DNA of 64,000 nt from Malachius bipustulatus. Lineage: Eukaryota; Arthropoda; Insecta; Coleoptera; Melyridae. Each line of letters starts with the position of its first letter. The stretch's first letter is position 1. Below, piece by piece: positions 11,955-24,654 of the stretch. Where the stretch lies: assembly GCA_910589415.1 (NCBI GenBank), contig OU342630.1:77372186-77436185 (forward strand), given 5' to 3'. Under the pieces are notes generated by a model. The model was not told the origin of the DNA and made no database searches. It saw only the letters and a program-made list of their open reading frames with translations. The position numbers were made by a program, and so were the translations under genes.

Positions 11955-13050
11955 GGATGCTCGAGTCACAAAGTTCAAAAAACCTAGAAAATTTCGGACT
12001 TTATTCAGCTTTTTACTTATAGCTTCGAAACAGTGCATCTCAGCGAATATTTCACTCCTACAAAAATTTAAGACGATTCAATTTGGCGTCGATTGAATTG
12101 GATTTGGTGACATATCCGGAAACGTCGGTCGAAGAAAGATTTCCATCAACTTTGCTGAAAAACGCATTATAGTGATTTTCAATTGTCTGTCAAATTGTGG
12201 CGTTTAACGTGTATGCAAAATTTTTAATTTGTTCAAAAATATACCGTGAAAAATTCTCACATGCTGTTTAGTACCCAAGAAAGGTACCTTCGCGTTCCAG
12301 ATCTGATAATTGAAAAAACGTAAGAAGTGATATTTTAGCGGTTGTTAAGATACGAGAGGGTTTTTTACTGTCAGAAAATCTGCCAAGTACTGGTCTGCAG
12401 TATGGACAGACCAGACCGTAGAGCAAACTTAAAAAAACTGAAGGTGGTGGGAGTCGAGGACGAGGGATATCAGACAGCGCGCTAGTTAAATGAATCTCTT
12501 TCTCCGCCTGCTATGATAGAAGTATCTCTCCAAATCAAAAATTTTGTGGAGTAGGTGGCTTTTGCAACAGCAGACCAACATGTCGGTGCGAGAGGGTCAA
12601 GGATTTGTATACAGAATTCAGATGTTATGAAGTTCATGAAGTGGTTTTCATCACATACGCCCTTCCCCGTTGCAGAAGCCATAATGTTGATAAGCACTGG
12701 AGTAGAAGGGGATGAAAGCATCAATCACCATGAAGCTTAGGTATATAGACCACATCACCACAAAGCACGAATAGAATAATTCAAAGATGTCTCGTTTCAG
12801 CGAAAGTCAATATAATGGTTCTTTTAAGCAAAGTTGGTAAAAATCACTGTTCTTCGACCGACTATAAATCTGTCATAATACCACTGGACCGAATTCAATG
12901 AATAAGACACTCATTCGACGCAGAATTGAACGGTCTTTAATTTTTGCAAGGATGAAATATTCACTGGAACACACTATTTAGAAGCTAGAGACAAAAGACT
13001 GAAGAAAGTCCGAAAATTTCGGTGTTTTTGACTTCCTGACTCGAGTGGCG
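11955..13050. mobile_element. Old foldback element with a non-homologous loop
   Basis: The left arm (11,955-12,170) and right arm (12,815-13,045) are diverged reverse complements. Matching blocks include gtcggtcgaagaa, an aaattttcggactt block and ctcgagtcac/gtggcgatcg-side sequence. Arm identity is clearly lower than in the young foldbacks, so this copy is older. The loop of roughly 600 bp contains a GC-richer segment (12,420-12,740) with an 80-codon minus-strand frame unrelated to the arms and to any family I recognise. It may be captured DNA. The sequence ending ggcctgtata near 13,172 may be the true right end. Confidence 0.7.
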
Positions 13051-13383
13051 ATCGAAAAACCGTGCAAGCCTAGGATACTTTTACTTTAGGTCAAATGAAA
13101 CGATCAAAATATTAATCAGCTTTACAATACTTTTTTTCAAGTGACCCCTTAAAAGATCCTAATAGTTTGACTGGCCTGTATAATTTTCGAGAAAATTTAA
13201 TTCCAAAGACCTATGCACGTAGATAATTCTCTCAAATTTTAGTGTCAACAATAATAATTAATTATTGACACGAGATCTCCGCTCGTATCAACGCAATCTG
13301 ACGGGCAATCAAAACGGTGAAATATCGATGTTTCGAATCAACCAATCAGTGCGAATCAATTATAAGAAGGTATCTCCCTCGTG

Positions 13384-13415
13384 TATAAAAGAGAGTTTTG
13401 TCAAAGCTGCAGTGT
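13384..13415 (+). promoter_or_regulatory. Candidate TATA-type Pol II core promoter
   Basis: TATAAAAG at 13,384-13,391 is followed 27 bp downstream (start of TATA to the A at 13,411) by GCAGTGTG, which resembles an arthropod initiator (CAGT). Spacing is ideal for transcription starting near 13,411. No exon is recognised downstream on this strand; what follows is a LINE relic on the other strand. A transposon promoter or chance are both possible. Confidence 0.35.
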
Positions 13416-13469
13416 GAGCCGGTCCACACCACATCGGGGGCAAATTTTGTGTACGACATGTTACCCCGA

Positions 13470-13770
13470 AACCCACCTCTCATAAAATTTGGTTCGACCC
13501 GCACCCCCACTCACGTCCACATGGGCCAAACACAAATCCAAGTGTAGATAAAAGGAATAACAATGGCCTAAGAGGCATTCCATAATTTTTATTCTCTGAA
13601 AATTTGGATATGGTGACTCCAACATTGACACACCGATGCCAACTAGCAAAGTAAGAGCGTAGAAAATTTTGTGGTAAATAATGATTTGCTTTTGTGAGCA
13701 GAATACTACTGTGTGTGACAACATCGAAGGCTTTTCTTAGATCACACAACAACAAGATATCACAGTTTTT
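13470..13770 (-). pseudogene. LINE reverse transcriptase fragment (Jockey-like)
   Basis: The minus-strand frame reads ILLLCDLRKAFDVVTHSSIL, matching the DLSKAFDxVxHxxLL block that contains the first catalytic Asp of non-LTR reverse transcriptases. A region equal to SYLxxR follows. YGMPLRPLLFLLSTLGFV then replaces the usual YGVPQGSxLGPLLFLxYIND. Only about 90 codons of RT fingers and palm survive. The frame shifts after the GPLLF block and the FADD block is absent. It is a dead 5'- and 3'-truncated copy. Confidence 0.7.
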
Positions 13771-15483
13771 CTCTCAAGCTGCGTCCTCATAAACGCGCAC
13801 CAATAAACAGGGCGAAGTATTCCAAGTAATTGAAGTTAATATCAAGTTATCGTGTTCGTTTGTGTTTGTTATAGCATCCTCACTTATTCGCTTGTGTTCA
13901 CTGTTGAGCGTTTACTCCTGTTTGTTCACGTACGTTTAATTGCAAACATATCAGGATCTACTATAATGGAAGAATTAATTACAGTTGTACTATGGTAGGT
14001 ACCCTACATAGGTACATTAAGGGGATTTTTTTTATACAGTCATTCAAACGAAAACGTGGCGCCATTACTGTTTTTTATTCGATTCTAGAAAAGACAACAG
14101 ACGTCTTGTTAAGAAAATGTAAACGACTTTTCTGTGTTATTTTTGAAAGTGCATGATTCAGTAATAAAAATGACTTCATTACTTAATTATAATCGAGTTA
14201 TTGCAGAATGCTCCGTAGGATAATGAGAGCGCTGCTTTAAGTAAGTTACAATACCCAATTAATACATTGAAGATAAATTATTAGACCTCTTGATTATTTA
14301 AAAGCATGATTTGAATGACTCAGCAGCACCACCCCACCCTATCCAGCCGGCGCACCGTACCATACCATAAAGTAGTGGCAAAAAAGATTCATCGGTGGCA
14401 TATATTTGCAGTCTATGAATATAGACAGACATATGTACATATACATAACGGGCAAGGCAATTTATATGTAATGAACTTTACGTGTGGTGGAAAATAATTA
14501 AAACAAGACAGGGTATATTTCATTATACGTGTATAATTTACAGTCAGAATCTTGATTGCAATTACAAAATATGAACAGCATTTACTCCGTCCTCCTACAT
14601 GCCGTTTTCAGGAAATAATAACAACAATACTGACAACTCCCGACAATATAAATTACGGCAATAACTACATGATGGAGTCGACTTAGGTAGACTTAGAGAA
14701 GGACTACACGTCTAATTTATCTCGGTCTATTATCGACACGACTGACACACTTTGCTGATATTTATACCATCGAGTACATACCACACTCTGGCTATCCGAG
14801 AAATATTAATTAAATATGTAGTTAATATGATTAGATAGTAATTGTTGTCTAGTAGCCATATACCTATTTACTCCATGGTTCTTGGAAAAAGACACTGAAC
14901 CATGCAAAGGAATGTTAAACCAATCACTCCAATTCAGCACACTCAGCTGCCGCTTTCATTAATAGGAATTTATTTTATCCTGCATCAAATGCCGTGTGTA
15001 ATTTTTTATATAAAATAACATATAGGTATTGAAGGTAACTTTGCAATGATAACTGCAAAAAGTGTGAAAGTTTCAATAACTTATTTCAAAAATGATTATT
15101 ACAAATTTTTGATTTAAGAAGCCACATAGGTACGCTATTTCGGTTCAATAACTTTTTTTTTTGTCAAGAAGTCGAATTATCCAGAAATTGAAAAATCTAG
15201 TAATGGATGCACCAATCAAAATCGTGTAGAGAAAGATAAAGAAGAATGCAGCCTGTAAATGTCATTGTCGTTTCCTCTTATTAGAGATGCTTGGTAGCGG
15301 TGACTTATAACAATCACCGCGATTGGCGTATAGATGATTTGAAATAAGGTATAATTTACTGGGAATCGTGAGCCTGATATTATTGGTATATCTCGCAAAG
15401 TTTAATAGTTACGCGACGAAGAGTATAAATAAAATATAGCCCAACTCTTAACCTGTATTCCTAAGATATATTCAGTGAGGACG
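13771..15483. other. No gene recognised
   Basis: AT-rich sequence with no repeat pair or splice-supported exon. A 60-codon frame at 14,315-14,497 is unconvincing. Confidence 0.55.
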
Positions 15484-16044
15484 TTTATAATACCTATCCC
15501 CCTGACCTTTAATTTTTATTCAATACTCCATCATACAGCCAATAAGGCCAGCTACAGATGAGATAAATATGCACAGAGTACAGATACAATAAAAAAAAGT
15601 ACAATATAAAAAATACAAACATAATGACGAAAAAAAAAATTTGATCCGAATGAGATAGAACTTTGGTGCAAAATCTAAATCAAATGTTATGAATTTGACT
15701 ACTTTTTGATGTAAAACTAATCTGTCAAATGTCAATTTTGACGTTGCAGTCGCTGTCAACTTCAATTTTTTAAATGGCATGGGGATTCATGCGTGAGACC
15801 TCACTTTAAAGATATTTCAATTCTGAACAGACTAGTCAAAAATTCAAAAGTAACATATCTCTTATGTAGATAGTTGAAATACCTTTAAAACGAGGTCTCA
15901 CACGACCAATTTGTAAGTTGACAGCGACTGAAATGTCATCTTTGATATTTGACACATAGTTTTATGTCAAAAAGTAATTAAAATTCAGTAAATTTGACTC
16001 CATCTTATTCGGTTAAAAATTGAAGGTCAGGGGGGAACTATAAA
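15484..16044. mobile_element. Inverted-repeat element (561 bp), MITE-like
   Basis: The ends are inverted: TTTATA, then a C-run and CTGACCTTTAATTTTT on the left, and AAAAATTGAAGGTCAG, a G-run and TATAAA on the right. Inner blocks also pair, for example gtcgctgtcaactt with aagttgacagcgac and gagacctcactttaaa with tttaaaacgaggtctc. The ends differ from the TACAGGGTG group, so this is a separate family. No transposase frame is present. Confidence 0.85.
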
Positions 16045-18559
16045 CATTTCACTGTAGAATTAGACTATTTTTTATGTCTTTTGACTTATATGTATATTCT
16101 TTGTGCCTATGTATATTATTAATGTCCTTTATCTATACCTATTATGTTCATATACCTATTCTTTTATATGAAGTGTTTCATCTTTAAATGTATCAGACAT
16201 CAGTGAAACTACATGGTTACCGCTTCTTGCTTGTGTTTTGGCTAATCCTGATACCCGATTTGACTTATCCTATTCAGCTGCTAGACATTTCAGCGCCCTT
16301 GCTGTTTTTGATTTCGTTTTTTCGCACAACTGGGCTGTTTTTTGGCTACTTTAGTCAGTCGTCTCGTGTTATAATGTATGTTTGCAAAATTTTCCTCAAT
16401 GTTGACCAGCAATCTTTCATTCGTAGGGTGTTCCCGCGTTTTCGGAATATTTCTTCATTATTCAGGCCATCATGGACAGGGTCGTCATACAGCTGGAAGT
16501 GTTAGAGAAGATCTTTTATTTTTACATTAGGTACTTTCTGCCAGTAGAAATCGGACGTAATAGCTAGGTTCTTGCAGAACTCCTTACATCAGAGAATATG
16601 CAACACCCTAATTTCTGATTAAACAGTCAAAAATCGACTCCATGAGTTGCATTTGCTCGATTGACCAGGTAAACCGGGTAAGAAGACTTGTATTTAGGAG
16701 AGAACATGTCATTTACTATTCCAACAAAAATGATCGACGTCAAAGAATGTGAATGACGCCAGGAAAATGATTTTCTCGAAAATGATGCCTTTGGTTGCCA
16801 ATTTTTTAAACTCTAAGACATAGCTGCAACGAATCTTTCAAATCAGTCCCTGGGCCTCTCTGTCTTCAGCAACTTACCAGAACCAATAAATAGTACCTTC
16901 ACGTATTATTTGCCATTTTACCCTCTCCAGTTCGGATCCAATTTTACACAACCAACTCAGCTCCATCAATCTCATTTTGTCTCAAAATTATTTGGTTGTT
17001 TCAAGCACTCACCATATTATTACCTGCGAATCAATAATTTCACTTCGCCTAATGCTTCTTTCTAGCTGATTTAACTAATGATGATAGTTTTCCACGAAGT
17101 ATATCTGTACAGTATACAAAGTTAATGTCTCTAAAGTATTGTCACTATGAAGACAGAAATGCTTCACATGGTAAAACTTTGACTTTACTATCGATACACT
17201 TCTCTTAAATGTCACAATGTACCTACATATATGTTTAGACAGGGAAGGTATATTTTCTAGTGGTCTCGGAATAAACACTTCATACTACATAATCGCTTTA
17301 TCTCATACCAATCCTATAGATCTTCCAGATTTTGGAGTATAGAAATGCTGATTTGGTATAGTTATAGAAGTTAGAACAGATAAGATATTATGTCATTTTA
17401 AATCCGTCTTGGTTTTGAATCTCTGATATCCAAACGCCTAATAATTTTATTTTACATCTCATTAGTAGGTAAGTAAGTAATTAAAGTTATAAATGGTAAG
17501 GTATTTCTATAATAATAGGTCTAAGTTTCAATACATTAGAATCGGTGACAGGCACATTTTACAAGAACGTGAACCTAAACAAACAACACGCTTTGGAGGA
17601 GGCAAATTCGCGTTTCCATGTAAAATGATACCTGTCGTGTGTCGGGTCTATTTCATCTAGCCAATATGACAGGACTACTAGAAGCACTTTGGATGCCGGG
17701 TAAGTGATTAATAAAGCGAGACAGAGAGAACTTTTGTTTACTTATCTCACGCTAGACTCGCCGATGCACTGAGCACTCTGGCTTGGAGTCTTTATGGAGA
17801 AATATAATTTTAAACAAACACACTACCGAATTGAATATCAAACCCACGCCGTAGAAGTGGAACAAGAAAAAATGTCCAGTGAATACTTAATTTGAAGGAA
17901 TACTAATTAATACAAAAATAATTAATTTAATAGATTTACTTAATTATTCTCTTTTTCTAGAGTCATATTTTCTTCACTCTGGAATTTATAATTAGATATA
18001 TTCGTATTTTCATATATTTTTTTAAATAAAACAGGTAATAAGAGGTAGTTGTACCACTCAGATAATTTGGGCTTTGAGAACTAGCTCATTTAGCCATTGA
18101 CACATTTTTATTAAGTTATTGTACCGTTTTTGAGATAGCTGAGCTCAATTTTTGTACATATCTTACCGTTGATATTAGCTACTTTTTTAACGCTAACAAA
18201 ATTTAAATGGCGGACAATGAAGGTCAAAATTCGTTTGATTGTAAAATCTCAGCCTATGGCTCAAGAAAAAAAAAACTGAATTGGTAGTGAAAAGGTACCT
18301 AATATCAATCATAAGCTTGCACAAAAGCTGACTTCTATATCTCAAACGGCTCCCGAGATATATCTTCAAAAAACTGAAAAAATAAACCTTTTTTGACACC
18401 CTGTAAGTATCTCAAAAACGATACATTTTCAGACACACACACTAATAGAGACTTTTTTCTTAGAAGTAGTCGAGGAATCACCCACTATAATTTTTCGCAC
18501 ATATTTAGGATAACCCTGTACAAATAGATAAAGAGATGAACACAAACATTCATGACGAT
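16045..18559. other. No supported gene; degraded repeat near 18.1-18.5 kb
   Basis: A 105-codon frame at 16,188-16,505 has no recognised motif. The interval 18,110-18,515 contains stretches typical of foldback arms (ctcaaacggctcccgagata, then gacaccctgtaag at about 18,390 and taaccctgtac at about 18,513), which are solo ends of the TACAGGGTG group without a matching arm. A short ATG frame ending in a donor at 17,700 is described under findings. Confidence 0.45.
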
Positions 18560-18641
18560 ACTGGGATTCGAACCCATAATGTGGCTGTCCCAACTTGGTC
18601 GTAAACATGCTGAACTGGCTGCTCTACTGAACGATCCAGTG
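18560..18641 (-). ncRNA. tRNA-derived fragment (SINE head or tRNA pseudogene)
   Basis: On the minus strand, GGTTCGAATCC (18,574-18,564) is a perfect B box inside a T-arm TGGGTTCGAATCCCA. About 45-60 nt upstream, TCGTTCAGTAGAGCAGCC (18,634-18,617) resembles an A box and D-arm. Acceptor-stem pairing is not seen and no clean anticodon arm forms. It is therefore not a functional tRNA gene. A tRNA-derived SINE or old pseudogene fits best. Confidence 0.6.
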
Positions 18642-18929
18642 TAATCATTACACCTACATTTTTATAATATTTTACTAAAAAAATATACAGGAGTTACCTT
18701 TTTTTTCACGTTCACGCATATCGTTTGGTAAATGACTTTGGAGCTTTTCTGAACAATGTAAAAAAAAAATTATAATAGAAATTATGAGAGCAATAGATCA
18801 AAAAATGTATTTTTTTGTTCTTTGCTTTTACAGAAAACCGTTCGCTTATGGCGTAGGCCTCTGGAGCACGAAATTGAAATCTCTGTTAAAACTCCGGATG
18901 TCCTGCTTTATTTTTCATATTAATTTTGG

Positions 18930-19730
18930 AAAGGTGGCACTAGAACACTCCATTCAAGTTTCCACCCTCGGATTCCGAAATAGGGGGCGCCATCATCAAT
19001 TTAACGGATGAAATCTTGTAGATATCTTGACCAACATTGCTTTTACTGTTAGTGAAAAATTTCTGATACAAAGATTGTTAAGGAGGATATACGTATCCAT
19101 TAGTTTTGTTACAAATTTTCAAAAATTACACTTTTGGGCGGTGTTTTCTCGATCTTACAAGAAAACGGTCAATATACGAAATAAGGTGTCCACGAAAATT
19201 GTATCTTTTCAGTTTTCTTCAAACATGTGTGTCTTCAATTTTTTCTTGCTTGATACGAATACAAGTCGATAAGCGACAATATTTTTGTACAGTTTTGAAT
19301 TTTGCACATAACTGATTAAAAATGTCTTGAGCTTTAATGAAAGACGTCCGCCGCCTTGGATCCGTGATTTTGTGTTTTGAGATTCGCATATCGAATTATT
19401 TGGCGCCCTTTCTATTCAAGCAAGCAAAAAAAATTGAAGACACCGTATGTTATAGAAAAACCAAAGAGCTACAGCTTTTGTTATTATTTTCACCGGATTC
19501 AACCATTTCCACCCCCAAAAGTGTCATTTTCGAAAATTTAAAGCTTTTGAACAAGAGAAAATTTAAAAATAAGTTCCAAACCAAATTTATTGGATATAAA
19601 CAATTTTTTGTAATAATAATTTTTCACGTCAGGCAATATTTACCAAGATACCTGATTTCATCCCTTAAATTCAAGATGGCACCCACCCCTTATGGAATCC
19701 GAGGCTGTAGTGTTCTAGTGGCACTTCTTA
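18930..19730. mobile_element. Foldback element (about 800 bp)
   Basis: Left arm gtggcactagaacact...ctcggattccg and right arm cggaatccgag-type...agtgttctagtggcac are reverse complements (18,934 and 19,724 are matched outer bases). Internal blocks pair too, for example tgtcttcaattttttc with its complement near 19,430. A 138-codon frame at 19,337-19,753 lies wholly within the right arm and is not a gene. The ends lack TACAGGGTG, so it belongs to a different family. Confidence 0.82.
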
Positions 19731-19820
19731 CCACACCATTAAAATTACATTAAACTTAAAATAACGCAATTTCAAACTTTTCTTCGACTATCTGACTGAA
19801 CTATTATATAAAATGGAGCA

Positions 19821-20157
19821 TACAGCGTGTCCCAAGATTGCTTTGTCATATTAATCATATTAATGTCATATTAAATGTTAATTGTTATTCCTTGACAACC
19901 CTCGTTTGTTATGATATTATATTGTTTTCAGCGTGCTAGATATGTCTCGATTTAAAAAAATTGTGTGACATTGTATTCAGAAAAAAGTCAACAATCCTGC
20001 CGAGCAAAAAAATATGGGGGTGTCATTTGAAAAAAAAGGCATTGAGGGTGCAACTGCAAAGCCTTAGGGATATGGTTGAAATTTCCCGAATTTCATTTGT
20101 TTATTTTTTGAAATAACGCGGATATCCCTTGATAAAGAAATCTTGGGACACCCTGTA
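19821..20157. mobile_element. Short TIR element (337 bp), TACAGGGTG group
   Basis: Terminal repeats of about 20-24 bp: TACAGCGTGTCCCAAGATT on the left, and the complement of TACAGGGTGTCCCAAGATTT on the right. The interior is not palindromic and has no usable frame. One mismatch (C for G at position 6) separates the two tips. Confidence 0.85.
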
Positions 20158-21646
20158 TACCTATATCTTCAAGGAGCGGAGAATGATAGCTATTATTCAC
20201 GAGAACGAAAATTTCAACATGAGCCTTTCTTTAGGCAGTGTTGGACCGTTTGAGTGAGGAATAGCAGCTATTCTTGACTTTTTGGAGAAAATCATTAGTT
20301 ATAAAAAATGTAAAATCTTATTTTAATATAAAGACGTATTTTCTAAATATATTGGAGGAAACTCCAACTTTCCTTTATCGCATGGTGACTGTACTTACGT
20401 CATTAGTTAACTCAAATTAACAGTATAAAGTATGGTTTAATTTCATATTACACCATCTTAATTTAGATGTTTTTGTTTGTTATTTTATTGATTGTAAGCA
20501 CTTTAATGGTTTTTATACTATTATATTTTTTTCTATTATTTCATTAAATTTGTTATCCATTGTAGAGACTTCAATAAACATGATCTATTTGAAGCTGTCC
20601 GTTGAGATGAATAGAAACAAAAGAAATCATCCTGATTCTTTTATTGGAGAATTATTTTATAACTTGTTTTTGGTTATACAATGTGCTGGCGCACAATAAG
20701 AACAATTGAATTGAATGAACTTTCGTTCACGATCAGTTAATACCAAATTTAGCCGCATCATAGATTCGCTATTAGGAAACTTCAATTTACATTTCGCTAT
20801 TGTTCAATCCGGTAAACTTTAATTGTGTGAGTACATCGATGTACCCACATTCACACTGGTGGGCAGCGAATATGTCAATGAGGAGAGGATAATAAAGAAA
20901 ATCTGCTATCAGAGTTTCATAATATTTCTTTCATTGCGGTAACTTTCTTCGTTGTTACCTTGCCCACTCATTGGTTGCAGAACGATTTTTGTTTTTTTAC
21001 CCTGCAGAAAGATTAGAGATTAATAATAATTTATCATTATTTTCTACTAAAGATGACTTCTCAATCAAAAAAAATATTATATATATAACTACTACTATTT
21101 CAAGAGATTTTGTCATAAACATATTAGGCAGCTGGAAAGGTAATAATGGTAAAAATGTGAGCCGAACAGGTTTACACATATTCAGAAAATATCTTTGGAA
21201 GTTGTGAATGGACGCTCTATTTTAATCTTCAGATTTACATAAATAAACGATATCTAAATACCGTAACAAGAAAACTTCGATGCAGAGAAAAGGAAATATT
21301 CATGAGATGGCATAAAAAAGGCAGATATACAACTATAAGCGGCTAATTAATTTAACACTGGTCATAATAAGGCATATAAATTCGATTAAAATGGCTGTAA
21401 TATAACTCATTTCCTAGAGTTTGCTTCTCAATGGTCGAATTATTGAATTCGTTTCGTAGTTGTGGTGTGGATCTACATCGTGGGCTACAATTCCAAATCA
21501 TTGGCGTAGGGAATTTCGCATGCGCTTGCATATTCATGAATAATAGGAGTCCAGCCTATAATATTATTATAAGCTATGGTATCTTTTTGCATAATTAATT
21601 ACTATGAATGCATCAGATCTTATCTACAAATGATAAAACGTAGGTA
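20158..21646. other. No gene; one possible small exon inside
   Basis: AT-rich sequence. Apart from the possible 43 nt exon listed separately, no supported feature was found. Open frames at 20,971-21,207 and 21,352-21,537 lack coding character. Confidence 0.5.
20959..21001 (-). CDS. Possible 43 nt exon of an unrecognised gene
   Basis: On the minus strand an acceptor with a pyrimidine tract (TAATCTTTCTGCAG) and a donor CAAG/GTAACA bound 43 nt. The frame GKKTKIVLQPMSGQ is open throughout. It is too short to assign, and the donor is only moderate. Confidence 0.2.
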
Positions 21647-22016
21647 GGTACAGTCCAATTATTATAGGAAGGCGAATAAGTTATCTAACTGCGGAGATAG
21701 TTTAGTTATACCGTCTCCAATTCCATAAATATTAGTCGTCCAATAACAACCATCATGTAATTAATCGATGAACGAAAACAATCAACGAGATAAGGCTGAT
21801 AAGAGTATATCTCCGCTGTTCATCAAATATGTAAATGCTCAGTGGTGGTGCTGGTTAACTCGTATCGCAATTATTTGAAATACTTACTTATTTATCTTTT
21901 AAAATATTTAGTATTATGTGCGTTGCGCCACTGATGTAATTTCTACTCTGATAAGGTGGGCAAGATGCGTAGTTCACGCCTATATTTTCGCCTTCCAATA
22001 ATAATTGGACTATACC
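21647..22016. mobile_element. MITE with 31 bp terminal inverted repeats
   Basis: GGTACAGTCCAATTATTAT plus GGAAGGCGA on the left (21,647-21,677) pairs with the right end (21,984-22,016) with about two mismatches. Total length is 370 bp. The interior shows no coding capacity. Confidence 0.85.
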
Positions 22017-24654
22017 TTAATAATACGATAGCTTGGATTACGCAATAAATTTTTCCAAGGGCGATTTTATGATGAAATTTGACATATTCAAACAATGAAA
22101 ATTTTGAATTTTGAAGAGTTGTCCCTATCTTAAGAAACCTTGATTCAACTTAACAACCTTTATTTACATAATTTTGGTTACAAACCCATGACAAATGAAA
22201 TATAACATCTCCTAAGATATTCTGATAAGTACCTAGAACAAATAATAATACTTCAATTGACAGATATATTTTATAAGTTCCCGTTTAGTTGACCAAACTC
22301 AAGCCTTTCCAGTAATTTAAATTATTATAAAACATTTTTGCTAATAAAATGAGACCTGAATTAGGAAAAACACTATTTCACATTCGTTTGTTAGTTTCTG
22401 CTACGGACAATTCAAACTTGTAAACTGGTCTGATGGTGTTCCAAACGGAAAGTTGATTTCGCTCTTTTAGCACTTCATCGGGGATCAAAAAGGGAGCTTT
22501 AATTACAGTTGTAAGAAGCTTGAATTCAAATTCTTTGGCTACCTTCCTACATTAAGCTGGCTGAATGAAGGAACCTGGAGTTGCGAACCTGTTGTTTCTG
22601 TTTCACGTCCTAGAAGGTGAAGTGGTGCCTGGAGATAGTCTTGAATGTAGTTATTTCGGATCCGGTTTATTGTTAGGATAAGTCTTTGCCGGAAAGTCTA
22701 ATGATGTAATTGAAGATAATTGTTTGCCGGAAAACATTTTTGTTTAATCTGCGATACGTTTTAATTTTTAGCTCGAGATTTAGGAAACTTCGCTGTCGTT
22801 GGCAAGTATGATGACCACGCAGTTAAATGTAGTTAGCTTAAGACGTAGATTCCCAAACGAAAAAAAAACTCGTTGGCCTTTCGGTCCCGGGCTCAAATTT
22901 TGTTAAGATAATTTTGCAGAAGCGAATTAACTTCTATTTAGAAAGATAGCAGACTAGGGAAAGATAAAAAGGTAGATTTAGGTAAGATAAATAGCAGGTG
23001 GACCTTCCGCGTCGTGGGTCACGCGTCCGCCTTTCAACAAAATCGGTTGAATTTTTTCGTATATTATATTCAAAAGAATTATTCAAATCTAATTTTCGGT
23101 CTGGCACTTTCACTGAATTTTTTCAATGAAAATTTTCTTGAATTCCGTTGATTTTATTTCTAATTTCTTATACTTATTTCTATTATTTCTTTGAATTAAA
23201 AAAAAATTCTTCCTCCGAGCCTCACAGGTCGGTTTCTATTTTTCCGATGCAGCCCTTAATAAATGTTTGAAGGAGCTGAGATAGCTATACTCGTATACGC
23301 GAGAACTGAAATTGTCGTGTTTCCTGAAAAATTGTTACTCCTGGATGTCGTCATTTACGTAATGCTCAAATTGACATATCACCATGGCAACGTCAAAAAA
23401 AAAAAAAGAAACAGGATTAGATCAATCCCAGAAAGAACTACATAACATCTCAATGTCATGTCGTTGAGCAAAAGTCAGTCAGATTCATTTTGAGCTAATA
23501 AATTAGGGCCCAGCTTTCGAAAATTCGATCTTTTTGCGATTTCTTATTGCGATTCTTATATAATTTCGGGGTAGTAATTATTAGGTTTTCAGTTTTCAAC
23601 TATGATGAGTTGTCTATGAGTAAAATTTCTTGCTCACCTTCCGTCATACGTTTTCGTGACCTGCCTTCTTAACATTAGACCACTACAACTTAAATTGTCC
23701 AAGTTCTTAACTAAAGGGTGGCTGAAATAAGAAAAAAAATTGTATATTGATAATCCAGAAGGACATCTGTTCTTAAAGTATTCTAGATATCTATTATTAT
23801 AAGTTTTGAAGTTCCTTATCAGCAACAATTATTATTCTGGTTAACCTAATCTAGATAAAAATTTTGAGATACCTATAAGTAAAAAAAAATTAGGCCAAAA
23901 TAATAATTGTTAAACAGTTTCCTTTTATCGATCACCTTTTTTATAATCCGTATCAGAGATCTCTCATGGTCCTATGCTATATAGACCTAGTACCTCCGCC
24001 AATGGTCGGGTATCGGTGACACTGGCCGGCTTGGGTAGAGGTACACATAGGTAGGTATATAAGTTGAGGAGCCGAGGGTTATGTCGTGATTTATAGTAGA
24101 AACTCATTAGAGCTTGAGGCGTTACACGCGTCCTATAGTGGAACTTGGCGGTTCTTAGTGTCGGCCGTTATCGCCACAAGCCACCCACACCAAAACACTT
24201 CATTCATCATCTCAGCTGGAAAGGCGGTCTTGCAGTCATAATTACCCCCCTCTTCGATGCACTAACAAAATTAATTTCAGGTCGGTTATAATAAAGGACA
24301 TCGTGGTGGTTCATGGAATCTTTTGAAATAAGAAGAGTGGACGAGCTTTCGCGTGACAAGGTTGTCAGATTTGCTTTGCTGCTTATACCTATTTATTGTC
24401 TTGGAAATGTTTTTTTTCTTTCTTCGGCATTCAAATTTTTATCTTAGTATAATTATGTATATTTTTCGAACACCGTTGTTTTTTTTTTGGTTCTGAAAAA
24501 CTTCCTTTTTTCATAAAGAAGTAATGAAGGTTCTTTATTTTTATAAATTTCGCTTTATAATCTAATTGGTAACTTAATTTTGTAGCTAATCGGTCACAGC
24601 AGTGTGAACAGTATGGGGGTTACAATTTATGGGGGTGAGGCGGGACTTCGTCTG
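22017..24654. other. No gene recognised
   Basis: Mostly AT-rich. The parts at 22,400-22,860 and 24,000-24,300 are somewhat GC-richer but have no long frame. An acceptor-like TTAATTTCAG at about 24,280 is followed by a short frame (GYNKGHRGGSWNLLK, then stop) with no other support. Confidence 0.5.

Noticed and set aside
18560..18641. Functional tRNA gene
   Set aside because: Acceptor stem does not pair and the anticodon arm is not clear.
19337..19753. Longest open frame in the window (138 codons, plus strand)
   Set aside because: It lies almost wholly in the right arm of the foldback at 18,930-19,730 and has no protein family match or coding bias.
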